Positions 55,464 to 64,000 of a stretch of DNA of 64,000 nucleotides are shown piece by piece. The notes beneath the pieces were generated by a model that had not been told where the DNA came from, made no database searches, and saw only the letters and a list, made by a program, of their open reading frames with translations. Within the stretch, counting starts at the first letter, position 1, and every line of letters starts with the position of its first letter. The stretch is from Aneurinibacillus soli (GTDB lineage Bacteria; Bacillota; Bacilli; Aneurinibacillales; Aneurinibacillaceae): NCBI RefSeq assembly GCF_002355375.1, contig NZ_AP017312.1, forward strand, positions 3,403,501-3,467,500, written 5' to 3'. The translations under genes and the position numbers were made by a program.

Positions 55464-56033
55464 GTGTGGGTATATCAGAAAAAACTACAACACCCGGTTC
55501 GTGTCAGCAAATGCGACCCATGTATGGCCAAGTTTTTAGTTGAACAGTATGGCGGCGCAGACGGTGAACTCGCTGCCGCACTCCGCTATCTAAACCAGCG
55601 TTATACGGTTCCACCCAAAATCATCGGACTTCTGAACGATATCGGCACCGAAGAACTCGCCCACCTGGAAATGATTGCGACCATGGTATATAAGCTAACC
55701 AAAGACGCGACCCCGGATCAGCTGAAGGCAGCCGGTCTGGGCGAGCATTATGCAAACCATGACAAAGCACTGTTTTATACGAATGCTTCAGGTGTTCCCT
55801 TTACCGTCTCGTATATCGCGGCTAAAGGCGATCCGATCGCTGACCTGTACGAAGATATTGCCGCCGAGGAAAAAGCGCGGGCGACCTATCAATGGCTCAT
55901 TGACATGACAGATGATATAGACTTAAAAGACTCGCTTACGTTCCTCCGTGAACGAGAAATTATTCACTCGCTACGCTTCCGGGAAGCAGTCGAGATTCTA
56001 AAAGAAGATCGAGCGCAAAAGAAAGTTTTCTAA
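55464..56033 (+). CDS. cotJC: CotJC, manganese catalase-like coat protein
   Basis: This 189-residue ferritin-like protein of the manganese catalase family has metal-ligand Glu/His motifs (GTEELAHLEMIATMV; DIAAEEKARATYQWLI; REREIIHSLRF). It may detoxify peroxide in the coat. GTG start with GAAGGAGG upstream; last gene of the operon, followed by a terminator. Confidence 0.94.
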   Translation: MWVYQKKLQHPVRVSKCDPCMAKFLVEQYGGADGELAAALRYLNQRYTVPPKIIGLLNDIGTEELAHLEMIATMVYKLTKDATPDQLKAAGLGEHYANHDKALFYTNASGVPFTVSYIAAKGDPIADLYEDIAAEEKARATYQWLIDMTDDIDLKDSLTFLREREIIHSLRFREAVEILKEDRAQKKVF

Positions 56034-56035
56034 TA

Positions 56036-56072
56036 GAAAAAGCGGACAGATGATTCATGTCCGCTTTTTTCC
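56036..56072. terminator. Bidirectional terminator after cotJC
   Basis: AAAAGCGGACA/TGTCCGCTTTT stem between convergent cotJC and nitroreductase genes. Confidence 0.88.
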
Positions 56073-56076
56073 TTTT

Positions 56077-56646
56077 TTATGAGGTGAGCCATTCTATTTT
56101 CGTTTCCAGGCGCATACGGACACTGGTTCGCTCCACCTGCGGACGCCCAATGTACAGAAGCGCCACCATTTCATCATGGTCTCCAAGCCCGAATGCCTCT
56201 TTCATCCGCACGTCATAACACGGCGCACCCGTACGCCAGATCGCACCATACCCAAGCGCATGCGCAGCCAGCAACATATTTTGTACGCAGGCCGTTGTAG
56301 CTGCTACCTCTTCCCTGCGCATCACATGCTCTCCTTCTGTTGGTACGCAAGCAACAGCAATGACAAGCGGTGCACGGTGAGCCTTCTTGGTGCCTTTTTC
56401 TCTCAATTCAGCTGCTTCTGCTCCTTCGGCTCCCTTTTCCTCAATAGAAATGCGTGCGTATGCTTCGCCAAGACGATTACGTCCTTCTCCCGTCATGACG
56501 AAAAATTTCCACGGCTGTGTATTATGATGGCTCGGTGCCCAGTGTCCCGCCTCAAGGATTTGTATGATGTGTTCACGGGGTACCAATTCATCCACGACCT
56601 TTCCAATCGTACGACGTGTTTTAATAAGTTCTAACAAGTCATCCAT
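56077..56646 (-). CDS. Nitroreductase family protein (YdjA-type)
   Basis: This 189-residue FMN-dependent oxidoreductase has an N-terminal TRRTIGK phosphate-binding Arg segment, WAPSHHNTQPWKFFVM and ALGYGAIWRTG. Short length and motif spacing fit the TdsD/YdjA subgroup. The physiological substrate is unknown. AGGAGG lies before the ATG. Confidence 0.88.
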   Translation of the reverse strand: MDDLLELIKTRRTIGKVVDELVPREHIIQILEAGHWAPSHHNTQPWKFFVMTGEGRNRLGEAYARISIEEKGAEGAEAAELREKGTKKAHRAPLVIAVACVPTEGEHVMRREEVAATTACVQNMLLAAHALGYGAIWRTGAPCYDVRMKEAFGLGDHDEMVALLYIGRPQVERTSVRMRLETKIEWLTS

Positions 56647-56749
56647 TTCATTTCCTCCTTGTAATACAGACCCTTCTTTGTATTATACTTGTATCTAAAA
56701 CGTTCCGCTTCTGATAAGATACATGACGAAGAGGAAGAGGTGAACAATC

Positions 56750-57397
56750 GTGAGAAAGATCCGCTATCCAAATGGCAAACAAATGCCAGATACCCCCGCA
56801 TCCTCCTATGTGCCAGAGCGTATGAAAGCGAATGAGTTCCTCGCTATGATGCAGGCAAAGCAGCAAGGAGCCGCCAATCGGGGAATGACACTTGAGGAAG
56901 AAGTTAATGAAAGTAATCAATACTATGTAGCACAAGAGATTGCTGCTGTGCATAAAAAACCGACCCCTCTCCAAATTGTGAAAGTAGACTACCCATCCCG
57001 TTCAGCTGCGGTCATCCGGGAAGCGTATTTCCGCCAGCCTTCCACAACGGATTACAACGGTGTATACCGGGGTCGTTATATCGATTTTGAAGCAAAAGAA
57101 ACGCGCAACCAGACGTCGCTGCCACTGAAAAATTTTCATGAGCACCAAATTAATCACATGCGTCTTGTACATAAACAAGATGGGATCGCCTTTGCCATCA
57201 TACGCTTCACCATGCAAGCTGAGACATATGTACTCGATGCTTCCCACGTCATCCGTTTCTGGGATGACGCACACCAGGCCGATGGACGTAAATCCATTCC
57301 GTATGCGTACATCGCTAAAAACGGTCACCGCATCCAGGAAAGCTATCGCCCCCGGCTTGATTATTTGTCTGTCATTGACCGCTGTTATTTCAGCTAA
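56750..57397 (+). CDS. recU: Holliday junction resolvase RecU
   Basis: This 215-residue nuclease resolves recombination intermediates. The PD-(D/E)XK core is [16 protein letters not shown] (Asp, then E-x-K), with [17 protein letters not shown] upstream and [12 protein letters not shown] downstream. GTG start with GAAGAGGTG upstream. In many Bacillales recU sits beside a class A PBP gene; here the PBP is 34 kb away and recU pairs with a DUF309 gene. Confidence 0.95.
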   Translation: MRKIRYPNGKQMPDTPASSYVPERMKANEFLAMMQAKQQGAANRGMTLEEEVNESNQYYVAQEIAAVHKKPTPLQIVKVDYPSRSAAVIREAYFRQPSTTDYNGVYRGRYIDFEAKETRNQTSLPLKNFHEHQINHMRLVHKQDGIAFAIIRFTMQAETYVLDASHVIRFWDDAHQADGRKSIPYAYIAKNGHRIQESYRPRLDYLSVIDRCYFS

Positions 57398-57407
57398 GGA
57401 GCCTACT

Positions 57408-57821
57408 ATGTACGATCGCTTGTATGTTGAATATGTATACTATTTTAATGTGGAAAAAGATTATTATGAGTGCCACGAAGTAATGGAAGAATACTGGATG
57501 CAAGAAGGCCGCAACAAGTTGCTGCAGGCGCTACTACAGGTTGCCGTTGCGCTGCATCACTTTCGCAATAACAATGTAGAGGGCGCGATTCTGCTTTTCG
57601 AAGCCGCTTTAGCCAAAGCCAGTACTCCATGGCATGGGAAACTCGGCATTGATGACCGCCAATTATTTGCTGAAGCGGCACAATATGTGGAGAGATTGCA
57701 CAACTATGAGGAGAACCCATTTCCCTTCTATCCACTTACTCTTCTAATCACCGACCCGGATCTTGCAGCCGCTACTGCTTCCTGTGCTCCCTCCGGTGTA
57801 GCTGAAGAAGACAAATTTTAG
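57408..57821 (+). CDS. DUF309 family protein
   Basis: This 137-residue helical protein has the family motif YYECHEVMEEYW and a second conserved helix (LLQALLQVAVALHHFRNNN). ATG at 57408 with AAGGAG eight bases upstream, eleven bases after recU; co-transcribed. The fold suggests a metal or small-ligand site, but no function is established. Confidence 0.88.
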   Translation: MYDRLYVEYVYYFNVEKDYYECHEVMEEYWMQEGRNKLLQALLQVAVALHHFRNNNVEGAILLFEAALAKASTPWHGKLGIDDRQLFAEAAQYVERLHNYEENPFPFYPLTLLITDPDLAAATASCAPSGVAEEDKF

Positions 57822-57832
57822 CTGTTATTTTT

Positions 57833-57862
57833 ACGAGTGCGATTCAGCGCTCGTTTTTTTTG
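57833..57862 (+). terminator. Terminator of recU-DUF309
   Basis: ACGAG-GC/GC-CTCGT hairpin followed by eight T. Confidence 0.88.
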
Positions 57863-58032
57863 TGAATGAGAAGGTTGACAACTTTATACTGCCTGCATAT
57901 AATGAAATCACAAGTTATTAATAATGATTTTAAATTAATACCAAATAGAAACAACTACTGACTGTACTATTCATCTTTTTAGAATTCATGTAAATAATAG
58001 AACGAATACGCTATAACCAGGAGGAGATAACA

Positions 58033-59322
58033 ATGGAATCCAATGTAATTGTATACACAAGCCACGGTTGCCCATACTGCAAAAAGGTAAAAGAACAACT
58101 AACCGCGTGGGGAATCTCTTATGAAGAACGTAATGTATCAGAGAACAAGGAGTACTTCGACCAGCTACAGCAAAAGAAAATTTTTGGTACACCTGCTACT
58201 TACATCAATGGCAAGCTCGTGCTCGGCTTCCAGGAACCGAAAATGCGTAAGCTTCTGGAGCTTCCTGATGACTACGAAGGTCCGGTCTCTGGTGTTGCTA
58301 CAAGCGAGAATGAAGTGTCTGCCGCTCCGTCAGACAGTCAAGAAGAAGGGATTTTCAAATCTGTTGATGCGAGTATTCTGGATGACGTATACGATCTTGT
58401 CACGATCGGTGGTGGACCAGCAGGTGCATCAGCAGCGGTATACGCAGCACGTGGTCGCCTGAAAACACTCGTGATCGACAAAGCACCATCAGCCGGTACA
58501 CTTGCGATTACACATAAAATCGCCAACTATCCGGGCGTTAAAGAAGAACTGACCGGCCTTGAACTGCTCCAACGCATGCAAGAGCAAGCACATGATTTTG
58601 GGGCGATATTCGTTCGTACCAATGTCCTGTCTGTTGATTTCTCTGATCCGGAAATCAAAAAGCTCGAAGTTCCAGAAGGAACAATTAAAGCGAAAAGTGT
58701 ATTCATCGCTGTTGGTGCCAAAGCGCCATCAAGCAAAATCAAAGGCGAAGAAGAATTTACAGGCCGTGGTGTAAGCTACTGCTCAACATGCGACGCCGCT
58801 TTCTTCCAGGAGCGTACTGTTATCGTTGCCGGTGACAATGAAGAAGCTGTGCATGAAGCAGAAACCCTGTCCAAATTCTGTAAGGAAGTACGACTCCTAA
58901 TTCCGACAGGCATCCTGAAAGGTGATGTTGATCTGTCGACTCTTGAATCTAAAGATAACGTGAAAGTTTATAAAAAATACCGTGTCAAAGAAATTGTCGG
59001 TGAAAACAATGTTGAAAAAGCGATCATTCAGAACGATCAGAAAGAGCTAGAAACGTGGGACGTCGATGGTGTCTTCCTGTATCTCGCAGGCATGAAACCA
59101 GGTACCGACTTTCTAAAAGGTGCCGTCAAACGCGATTCAGAAGGCTATATTGATGTAGACGAATCTCTACAAACAAGCGTAGCCGGTATATTTGCAGGTG
59201 GTGATGCACGCCGCACCCCGATCAAACAGGCGGTTCTGTCCGCCGCTGACGGCGCAATTGCAGCGCTTGGAGCGGATAAGCATGTAAACAAGCGTTCCCA
59301 GCTCCGTCCACAGTACAGCTAA
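58033..59322 (+). CDS. Glutaredoxin-thioredoxin reductase fusion
   Basis: This 429-residue protein has an N-terminal glutaredoxin domain (residues 1-80; active site CPYC at about 15-18, GTPATYING cis-Pro loop). An acidic linker and a thioredoxin-reductase domain (about 115-420) follow. The latter has the FAD motif GGGPAGASAAVYAARG, active site CSTC (YCSTCDAAFF) and GIFAGGDARR. It should pass electrons from NAD(P)H through the CxxC of the reductase to the fused glutaredoxin. The usual NADPH motif GGGNSA is altered (VAGDNEEAVHEA), so the nucleotide preference is uncertain. Good site GGAGG before the ATG. Confidence 0.92.
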   Translation: MESNVIVYTSHGCPYCKKVKEQLTAWGISYEERNVSENKEYFDQLQQKKIFGTPATYINGKLVLGFQEPKMRKLLELPDDYEGPVSGVATSENEVSAAPSDSQEEGIFKSVDASILDDVYDLVTIGGGPAGASAAVYAARGRLKTLVIDKAPSAGTLAITHKIANYPGVKEELTGLELLQRMQEQAHDFGAIFVRTNVLSVDFSDPEIKKLEVPEGTIKAKSVFIAVGAKAPSSKIKGEEEFTGRGVSYCSTCDAAFFQERTVIVAGDNEEAVHEAETLSKFCKEVRLLIPTGILKGDVDLSTLESKDNVKVYKKYRVKEIVGENNVEKAIIQNDQKELETWDVDGVFLYLAGMKPGTDFLKGAVKRDSEGYIDVDESLQTSVAGIFAGGDARRTPIKQAVLSAADGAIAALGADKHVNKRSQLRPQYS

Positions 59323-59345
59323 CTCATTTCCCTGCTCCTCCCTTT

Positions 59346-59392
59346 GAGCGATCTCAAACGTTGTACCCTGACGATTGAGATCGCTCTTTTTG
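59346..59392 (+). terminator. Terminator after the fusion gene
   Basis: GAGCGATCTCAA/TTGAGATCGCTC stem followed by T5. Confidence 0.9.
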
Positions 59393-59462
59393 TTGTAAAA
59401 ATTTTCATAATCTATTATGATGAGAGAATAAAAGAAAAAATTACCTTAAATGGAGGAGAAAG

Positions 59463-61013
59463 ATGAGACACGGCAAACAATGGGGACTGGCTTTTTTAGT
59501 ACTTATCCTTACTCTACTCTCTGGCTGTTCCGGGGATGCTCTCACCCTGCGCAACTCTTTTGTGAAAGCGGCTTCCCAACCAAACTATGATTTTCAAAGC
59601 ACCATTCGGGTGACAAGCAAGGATGCAGACAATATGCTACAGCTTGCCCATATGATGAATCCAACCGATAAAGAACTTCAGGATGCAGGAGAAATTCTTA
59701 AAACGATGCGCGAAGGGATTACGCTCAAAGGCTCTCAGTATGACCGCCAACATGCGAGTATGACCATGACGTTAAATCATGACAGCCTTCTTCGTAAGGA
59801 GAAATTATGGACAGGCGACCAAAATGCATCGCTTACCGTTCTACTTTCTCCAGAGGCCGCTTATGTTAAAACTCCACTTGATTCTAAGTACCTGTTTGCC
59901 TCTCTTGCACCTAAAACGTCTGAAATCAATCCGGAAGTGTTTGCCCAGCTTCAAAAGCGTGTGAATGAGATGACAGTTGCTTTTATTCAAGAATACAGTG
60001 AGAAGCATAGCTATAACTTGCCTCACATTCAGAACAAAGGAAGTGTGTCGGTCACACTGCCAAATGGACAGTCTACGACGGCTTCTCATATTACTGTTAC
60101 GTTGAATATAGAAGAAATGACTGCCTTATTTTATAGCATCGCGAAAGACGCCGCAGATGATCCAAAAGTGCGTACGTTCCTGATGAATATTGTGCAAGAA
60201 ATGAGTAAACTTGATCCAAGCCTTGCTTCTACAAATGAAATCTCCGAAGATATTTTAGCGCAAAATTTCGCCGAAGCACTTGGAGAAATCAAGAAAATGG
60301 AAAAGCAATATCCACCGAAAAAAGTTGCGGAAATGGCCCGTGAACAAGGTCTGCAATCATTTTCTTTCACATTCGACTATTTTGTAGATGCTAATAATCT
60401 TCCTGTTCGTTCCACTAGTAAGCTTGATTTTGTGTTTAAAGACAAAGATGGAGCACTGCCAGAAGCCATTCAATTAAGTGTAGAGATTGATGATTACATG
60501 TGGAATTTTGGAAAGGCCACATCTATCGTCTATCCTGCCAAAACAGAAACAGTCGATGCTGAAAATTTAAAAGAAAATCACAAGCTGCTCAGCGCCTTTC
60601 ATCCACAAGGTTTTCTACATGCGATACTGAAAGACGCCATTAGTGAAACAAAGGTACTATACGTAGCTCCTCTTTCTTCCGTAGATTCTTATAATCATTA
60701 CTACTATGAGGGTAAACAGCTGTATCTTCCGCTTCGCTATACAGCAGAAACAGTGAATGCAGAAGTAAACTTTGATCCGGTATCTCAACTTGTCATTATC
60801 AAGAAAGGAGGGCATACTTATAAAATAAAAGCAGGAAGCAAGCAGGTTCTTAGAGAAGACGGTACTTCCGCTTCTATGCCCGCTGCCGCCTCTGAGAAAA
60901 ACGGCAGTATATATGTACCAGCCTCTTTCTTTGAGACATTTTTAGATGCTTCCTATAGTATTACAGATGATACCGGTAATGATCTTTTGCTTACCTTTAC
61001 ATTGAATATGTAA
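59463..61013 (+). CDS. Lipoprotein with C-terminal stalk (copper amine oxidase N-like) domain
   Basis: This 516-residue protein has a lipoprotein signal (LAFLVLILTLLSGCSG, Cys about 22). A long middle region follows without known motifs. The C-terminus (about 400-516) is a stalk/copper amine oxidase-N-like module (YYYEGKQLYLPLRYTAETVNAEVNFDPVSQLVIIKKGGHTYKIKAGSKQ). It is attached to the outer face of the membrane. Similar proteins are common in Bacillales with no known activity. GGAGG lies before the ATG. Confidence 0.85.
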   Translation: MRHGKQWGLAFLVLILTLLSGCSGDALTLRNSFVKAASQPNYDFQSTIRVTSKDADNMLQLAHMMNPTDKELQDAGEILKTMREGITLKGSQYDRQHASMTMTLNHDSLLRKEKLWTGDQNASLTVLLSPEAAYVKTPLDSKYLFASLAPKTSEINPEVFAQLQKRVNEMTVAFIQEYSEKHSYNLPHIQNKGSVSVTLPNGQSTTASHITVTLNIEEMTALFYSIAKDAADDPKVRTFLMNIVQEMSKLDPSLASTNEISEDILAQNFAEALGEIKKMEKQYPPKKVAEMAREQGLQSFSFTFDYFVDANNLPVRSTSKLDFVFKDKDGALPEAIQLSVEIDDYMWNFGKATSIVYPAKTETVDAENLKENHKLLSAFHPQGFLHAILKDAISETKVLYVAPLSSVDSYNHYYYEGKQLYLPLRYTAETVNAEVNFDPVSQLVIIKKGGHTYKIKAGSKQVLREDGTSASMPAAASEKNGSIYVPASFFETFLDASYSITDDTGNDLLLTFTLNM

Positions 61014-61020
61014 TAAAAAC

Positions 61021-61053
61021 AAAGCTGTCCCATGAGCTAGTGGGACAGCTTTT
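61021..61053. terminator. Bidirectional terminator
   Basis: AAAGCTGTCCCA/TGGGACAGCTTT stem between the lipoprotein gene and the tRNA cluster. Confidence 0.85.
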
Positions 61054-61160
61054 CTTGATATCGACAACGTTTAGTGGTGAGTTCTTTCTCAAAAATAAAA
61101 ACGCCATATTCCAAAAATATATTTCCTGGAAAATGGCGTTGCCTATTACAAGGTAAGTTA

Positions 61161-61233
<73 letters not shown>

Positions 61234-61244
61234 TGGCTAATAAA

Positions 61245-61333
61245 TGGCGGAGGGAGCAGGATTCGAACCCGCGTGGGCTTGCACCCTAACGGTTTTCAAG
61301 ACCGCCCCGTTATGACCACTTCGGTATCCCTCC
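61245..61333 (-). tRNA. tRNA-Ser (TGA)
   Basis: Long variable arm typical of Ser; acceptor GGAGGGA/TCCCTCC, anticodon loop CTTGAAA, discriminator G, encoded CCA. Confidence 0.95.
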
Positions 61334-61347
61334 GCAAAACTAAAAAA

Positions 61348-61421
61348 TGGCAGGGGCAGTAGGAATCGAACCCACACTGGAGGTTTTGGAGACCTCTGTT
61401 CTACCGTTAAACTATGCCCCT
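61348..61421 (-). tRNA. tRNA-Trp (CCA)
   Basis: Acceptor AGGGGCA/TGCCCCT, anticodon loop CTCCAAA, discriminator G, encoded CCA. Confidence 0.95.
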
Positions 61422-61492
61422 GTAATTACTATATAGTATGCATTTACTTTACCTTACAAAACTAAAATATTCAAGATATGCAAAGAAGAAAA

Positions 61493-61566
61493 TAGCGGCA
61501 GAGGGGATCGAACCCCCGACCTTACGGGTATGAACCGTACGCTCTAGCCAGCTGAGCTACGCCGCC
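61493..61566 (-). tRNA. tRNA-Met (CAT), elongator
   Basis: Begins GGCGGCGTAGCTCAGCTGG with loop TTCATAC, nearly the B. subtilis elongator tRNA-Met sequence. Acceptor contains two G-T pairs. CCA is not encoded. Confidence 0.9.
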
Positions 61567-61578
61567 AAACTATATAAA

Positions 61579-61655
61579 TGGCGTGCCCGGAGAGACTCGA
61601 ACTCCCAACCTTCTGATTCGTAGTCAGACACTCTATCCGATTGAGCTACGGGCAC
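61579..61655 (-). tRNA. tRNA-Arg (ACG)
   Basis: Acceptor GTGCCCG/CGGGCAC, anticodon loop CTACGAA, encoded CCA. Confidence 0.95.
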
Positions 61656-61667
61656 ATATAAACACTA

Positions 61668-61741
61668 TGGAGCGGGTGATGGGAATCGAACCCACGTATT
61701 CAGCTTGGAAGGCTGATGTTCTACCATTGAACTACACCCGC
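61668..61741 (-). tRNA. tRNA-Gly (TCC)
   Basis: Acceptor GCGGGTG/CACCCGC, anticodon loop CTTCCAA, encoded CCA. Confidence 0.95.
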
Positions 61742-61772
61742 ATACATACATGAAATTACTTCATTGAATTAA

Positions 61773-61849
<77 letters not shown>

Positions 61850-61873
61850 ATGATATAAGCTTAGAAAAAGAAA

Positions 61874-61946
61874 TGCCGGCGAAAGGACTTGAACCCTCAA
61901 CCCCCTGATTACAAGTCAGGTGCTCTACCAGTTGAGCTACACCGGC
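61874..61946 (-). tRNA. tRNA-Thr (TGT)
   Basis: Acceptor GCCGGTG with GCCGGC at the 3' side, anticodon loop CTTGTAA, discriminator A; CCA not encoded. Confidence 0.93.
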
Positions 61947-61952
61947 ATAAAA

Positions 61953-62029
61953 TGGTGACCCGTAGGGGATTCGAACCCCTGAATGCATGCGTGAAAGGCA
62001 TGTGAGTTAAGCCGCTTCTCCAACGGGCC
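61953..62029 (-). tRNA. tRNA-Glu (TTC)
   Basis: Acceptor GGCCCGT/ACGGGTC (one G-T), anticodon loop CTTTCAC, encoded CCA. Confidence 0.93.
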
Positions 62030-62030
62030 A

Positions 62031-62106
62031 TGGCTCCGCAGGCCGGACTCGAACCAGCGACCGATCGGTTAACAGCCGATTGCTCTACCGACTGAGCTAC
62101 TGCGGA
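62031..62106 (-). tRNA. tRNA-Asn (GTT)
   Basis: Acceptor TCCGCAG/CTGCGGA, anticodon loop CTGTTAA, encoded CCA; the tRNA nearest the 23S gene. Confidence 0.95.
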
Positions 62107-62234
62107 ATAGTGCCATATGAAAGTGTTGTAGCACCTTCAAAACTGAATCGAAACGAAACGTAATGCACATGGATGTGCGAACATCGGCGTTGCAACAGGA
62201 CGTTGCGATTTTAGCCGATGCTCCTCTGTGTATT
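62107..62234 (-). other. 23S-to-tRNA spacer without a 5S gene
   Basis: About 128 bp between the 23S 3' end and tRNA-Asn. It holds a processing-type stem (CATCGGC/GCCGATG enclosing a GCAACG repeat) and TTCAGTTTTGAAGG, common in rRNA spacers. The conserved 5S blocks are not found. Confidence 0.75.

Positions 62235-64000
<1,766 letters not shown>

Noticed and set aside
57138..57407. Extended N-terminus of the DUF309 gene overlapping recU
   Set aside because: The upstream part is another frame of recU; the ATG at 57408 has a proper ribosome site and the DUF309 homology begins there.
62107..62234. 5S rRNA hidden in the 23S-tRNA spacer
   Set aside because: Length would almost allow it, but conserved 5S blocks are missing and the sequence reads as spacer with a processing stem.

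Overview
The window is a chromosomal stretch from an endospore-forming, low-to-mid GC Firmicute of the order Bacillales. Evidence for this is RefZ, the CotJA/B/C coat operon, a YhcN/YlaJ spore lipoprotein, BrxC of the bacillithiol system, CcpA, and T-box and M-box riboswitches. Gene order broadly follows the Bacillus subtilis ezrA-refZ-ytrP-rpsD-tyrS-acsA/acuABC-ccpA-aroA-ytxJ region. Several domain architectures (a TPM-EzrA fusion, a glutaredoxin-thioredoxin reductase fusion) point away from Bacillus proper, perhaps to the Brevibacillus/Aneurinibacillus side. The genus is an inference.

Layout. 1-9.6 kb: EzrA-like protein, RefZ, a TVP38 membrane protein, an MBL hydrolase under a FadR-like operator, a GAF-GGDEF diguanylate cyclase, a histidine phosphatase, a stand-alone trpB and an EamA transporter. 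9.6-12.1 kb: rpsD with its leader, and a MerR-MFS pair. 12.1-18.5 kb: a sensory locus (MASE3 kinase, MCP, NarL-type regulator, degenerate kinase, HD-GYP protein). Two of its transcription units carry identically phased TAGGGAAT boxes. 18.6-31 kb: T-box-tyrS, a class A PBP, divergent acsA/acuABC, mtnN, ccpA and aroA. 31-37.7 kb: an FtsA-like protein, a 3.5-kb transposon inserted in a terminator loop, and brxC. 38-45 kb: a dehydrogenase, unknown proteins, a protease, prfC and sporulation/CBS genes. 45-52.4 kb: an M-box-controlled Mg2+ operon (mgtA, mgtC, an MgtE-N/CBS protein and two FtsW/RodA paralogs). 52.4-61 kb: a DUF4127 protein, cotJABC, a nitroreductase, recU, a Grx-TrxR fusion and a stalk-domain lipoprotein. 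61-64 kb: ten tRNAs and the 3' part of a 23S rRNA on the minus strand, with no 5S gene between them.

The most unusual content is non-coding. Two convergent intergenic regions (acuC/mtnN and ftsA-like/brxC) each hold a head-to-head pair of about 190-215-nt GC-rich hairpin elements. Within a pair the loops are conserved while the stems differ in sequence but stay complementary, which is what a structured RNA or single-stranded-DNA element would show. The second pair has been split by the transposon.

The genes form several coherent units. CcpA is encoded close to its likely targets acsA/acuABC, and AcuA/AcuC are the acetylase/deacetylase that control AcsA. The signalling genes form a probable self-activating cascade. 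The Mg2+ operon couples ion uptake to peptidoglycan polymerase-type proteins under one riboswitch.
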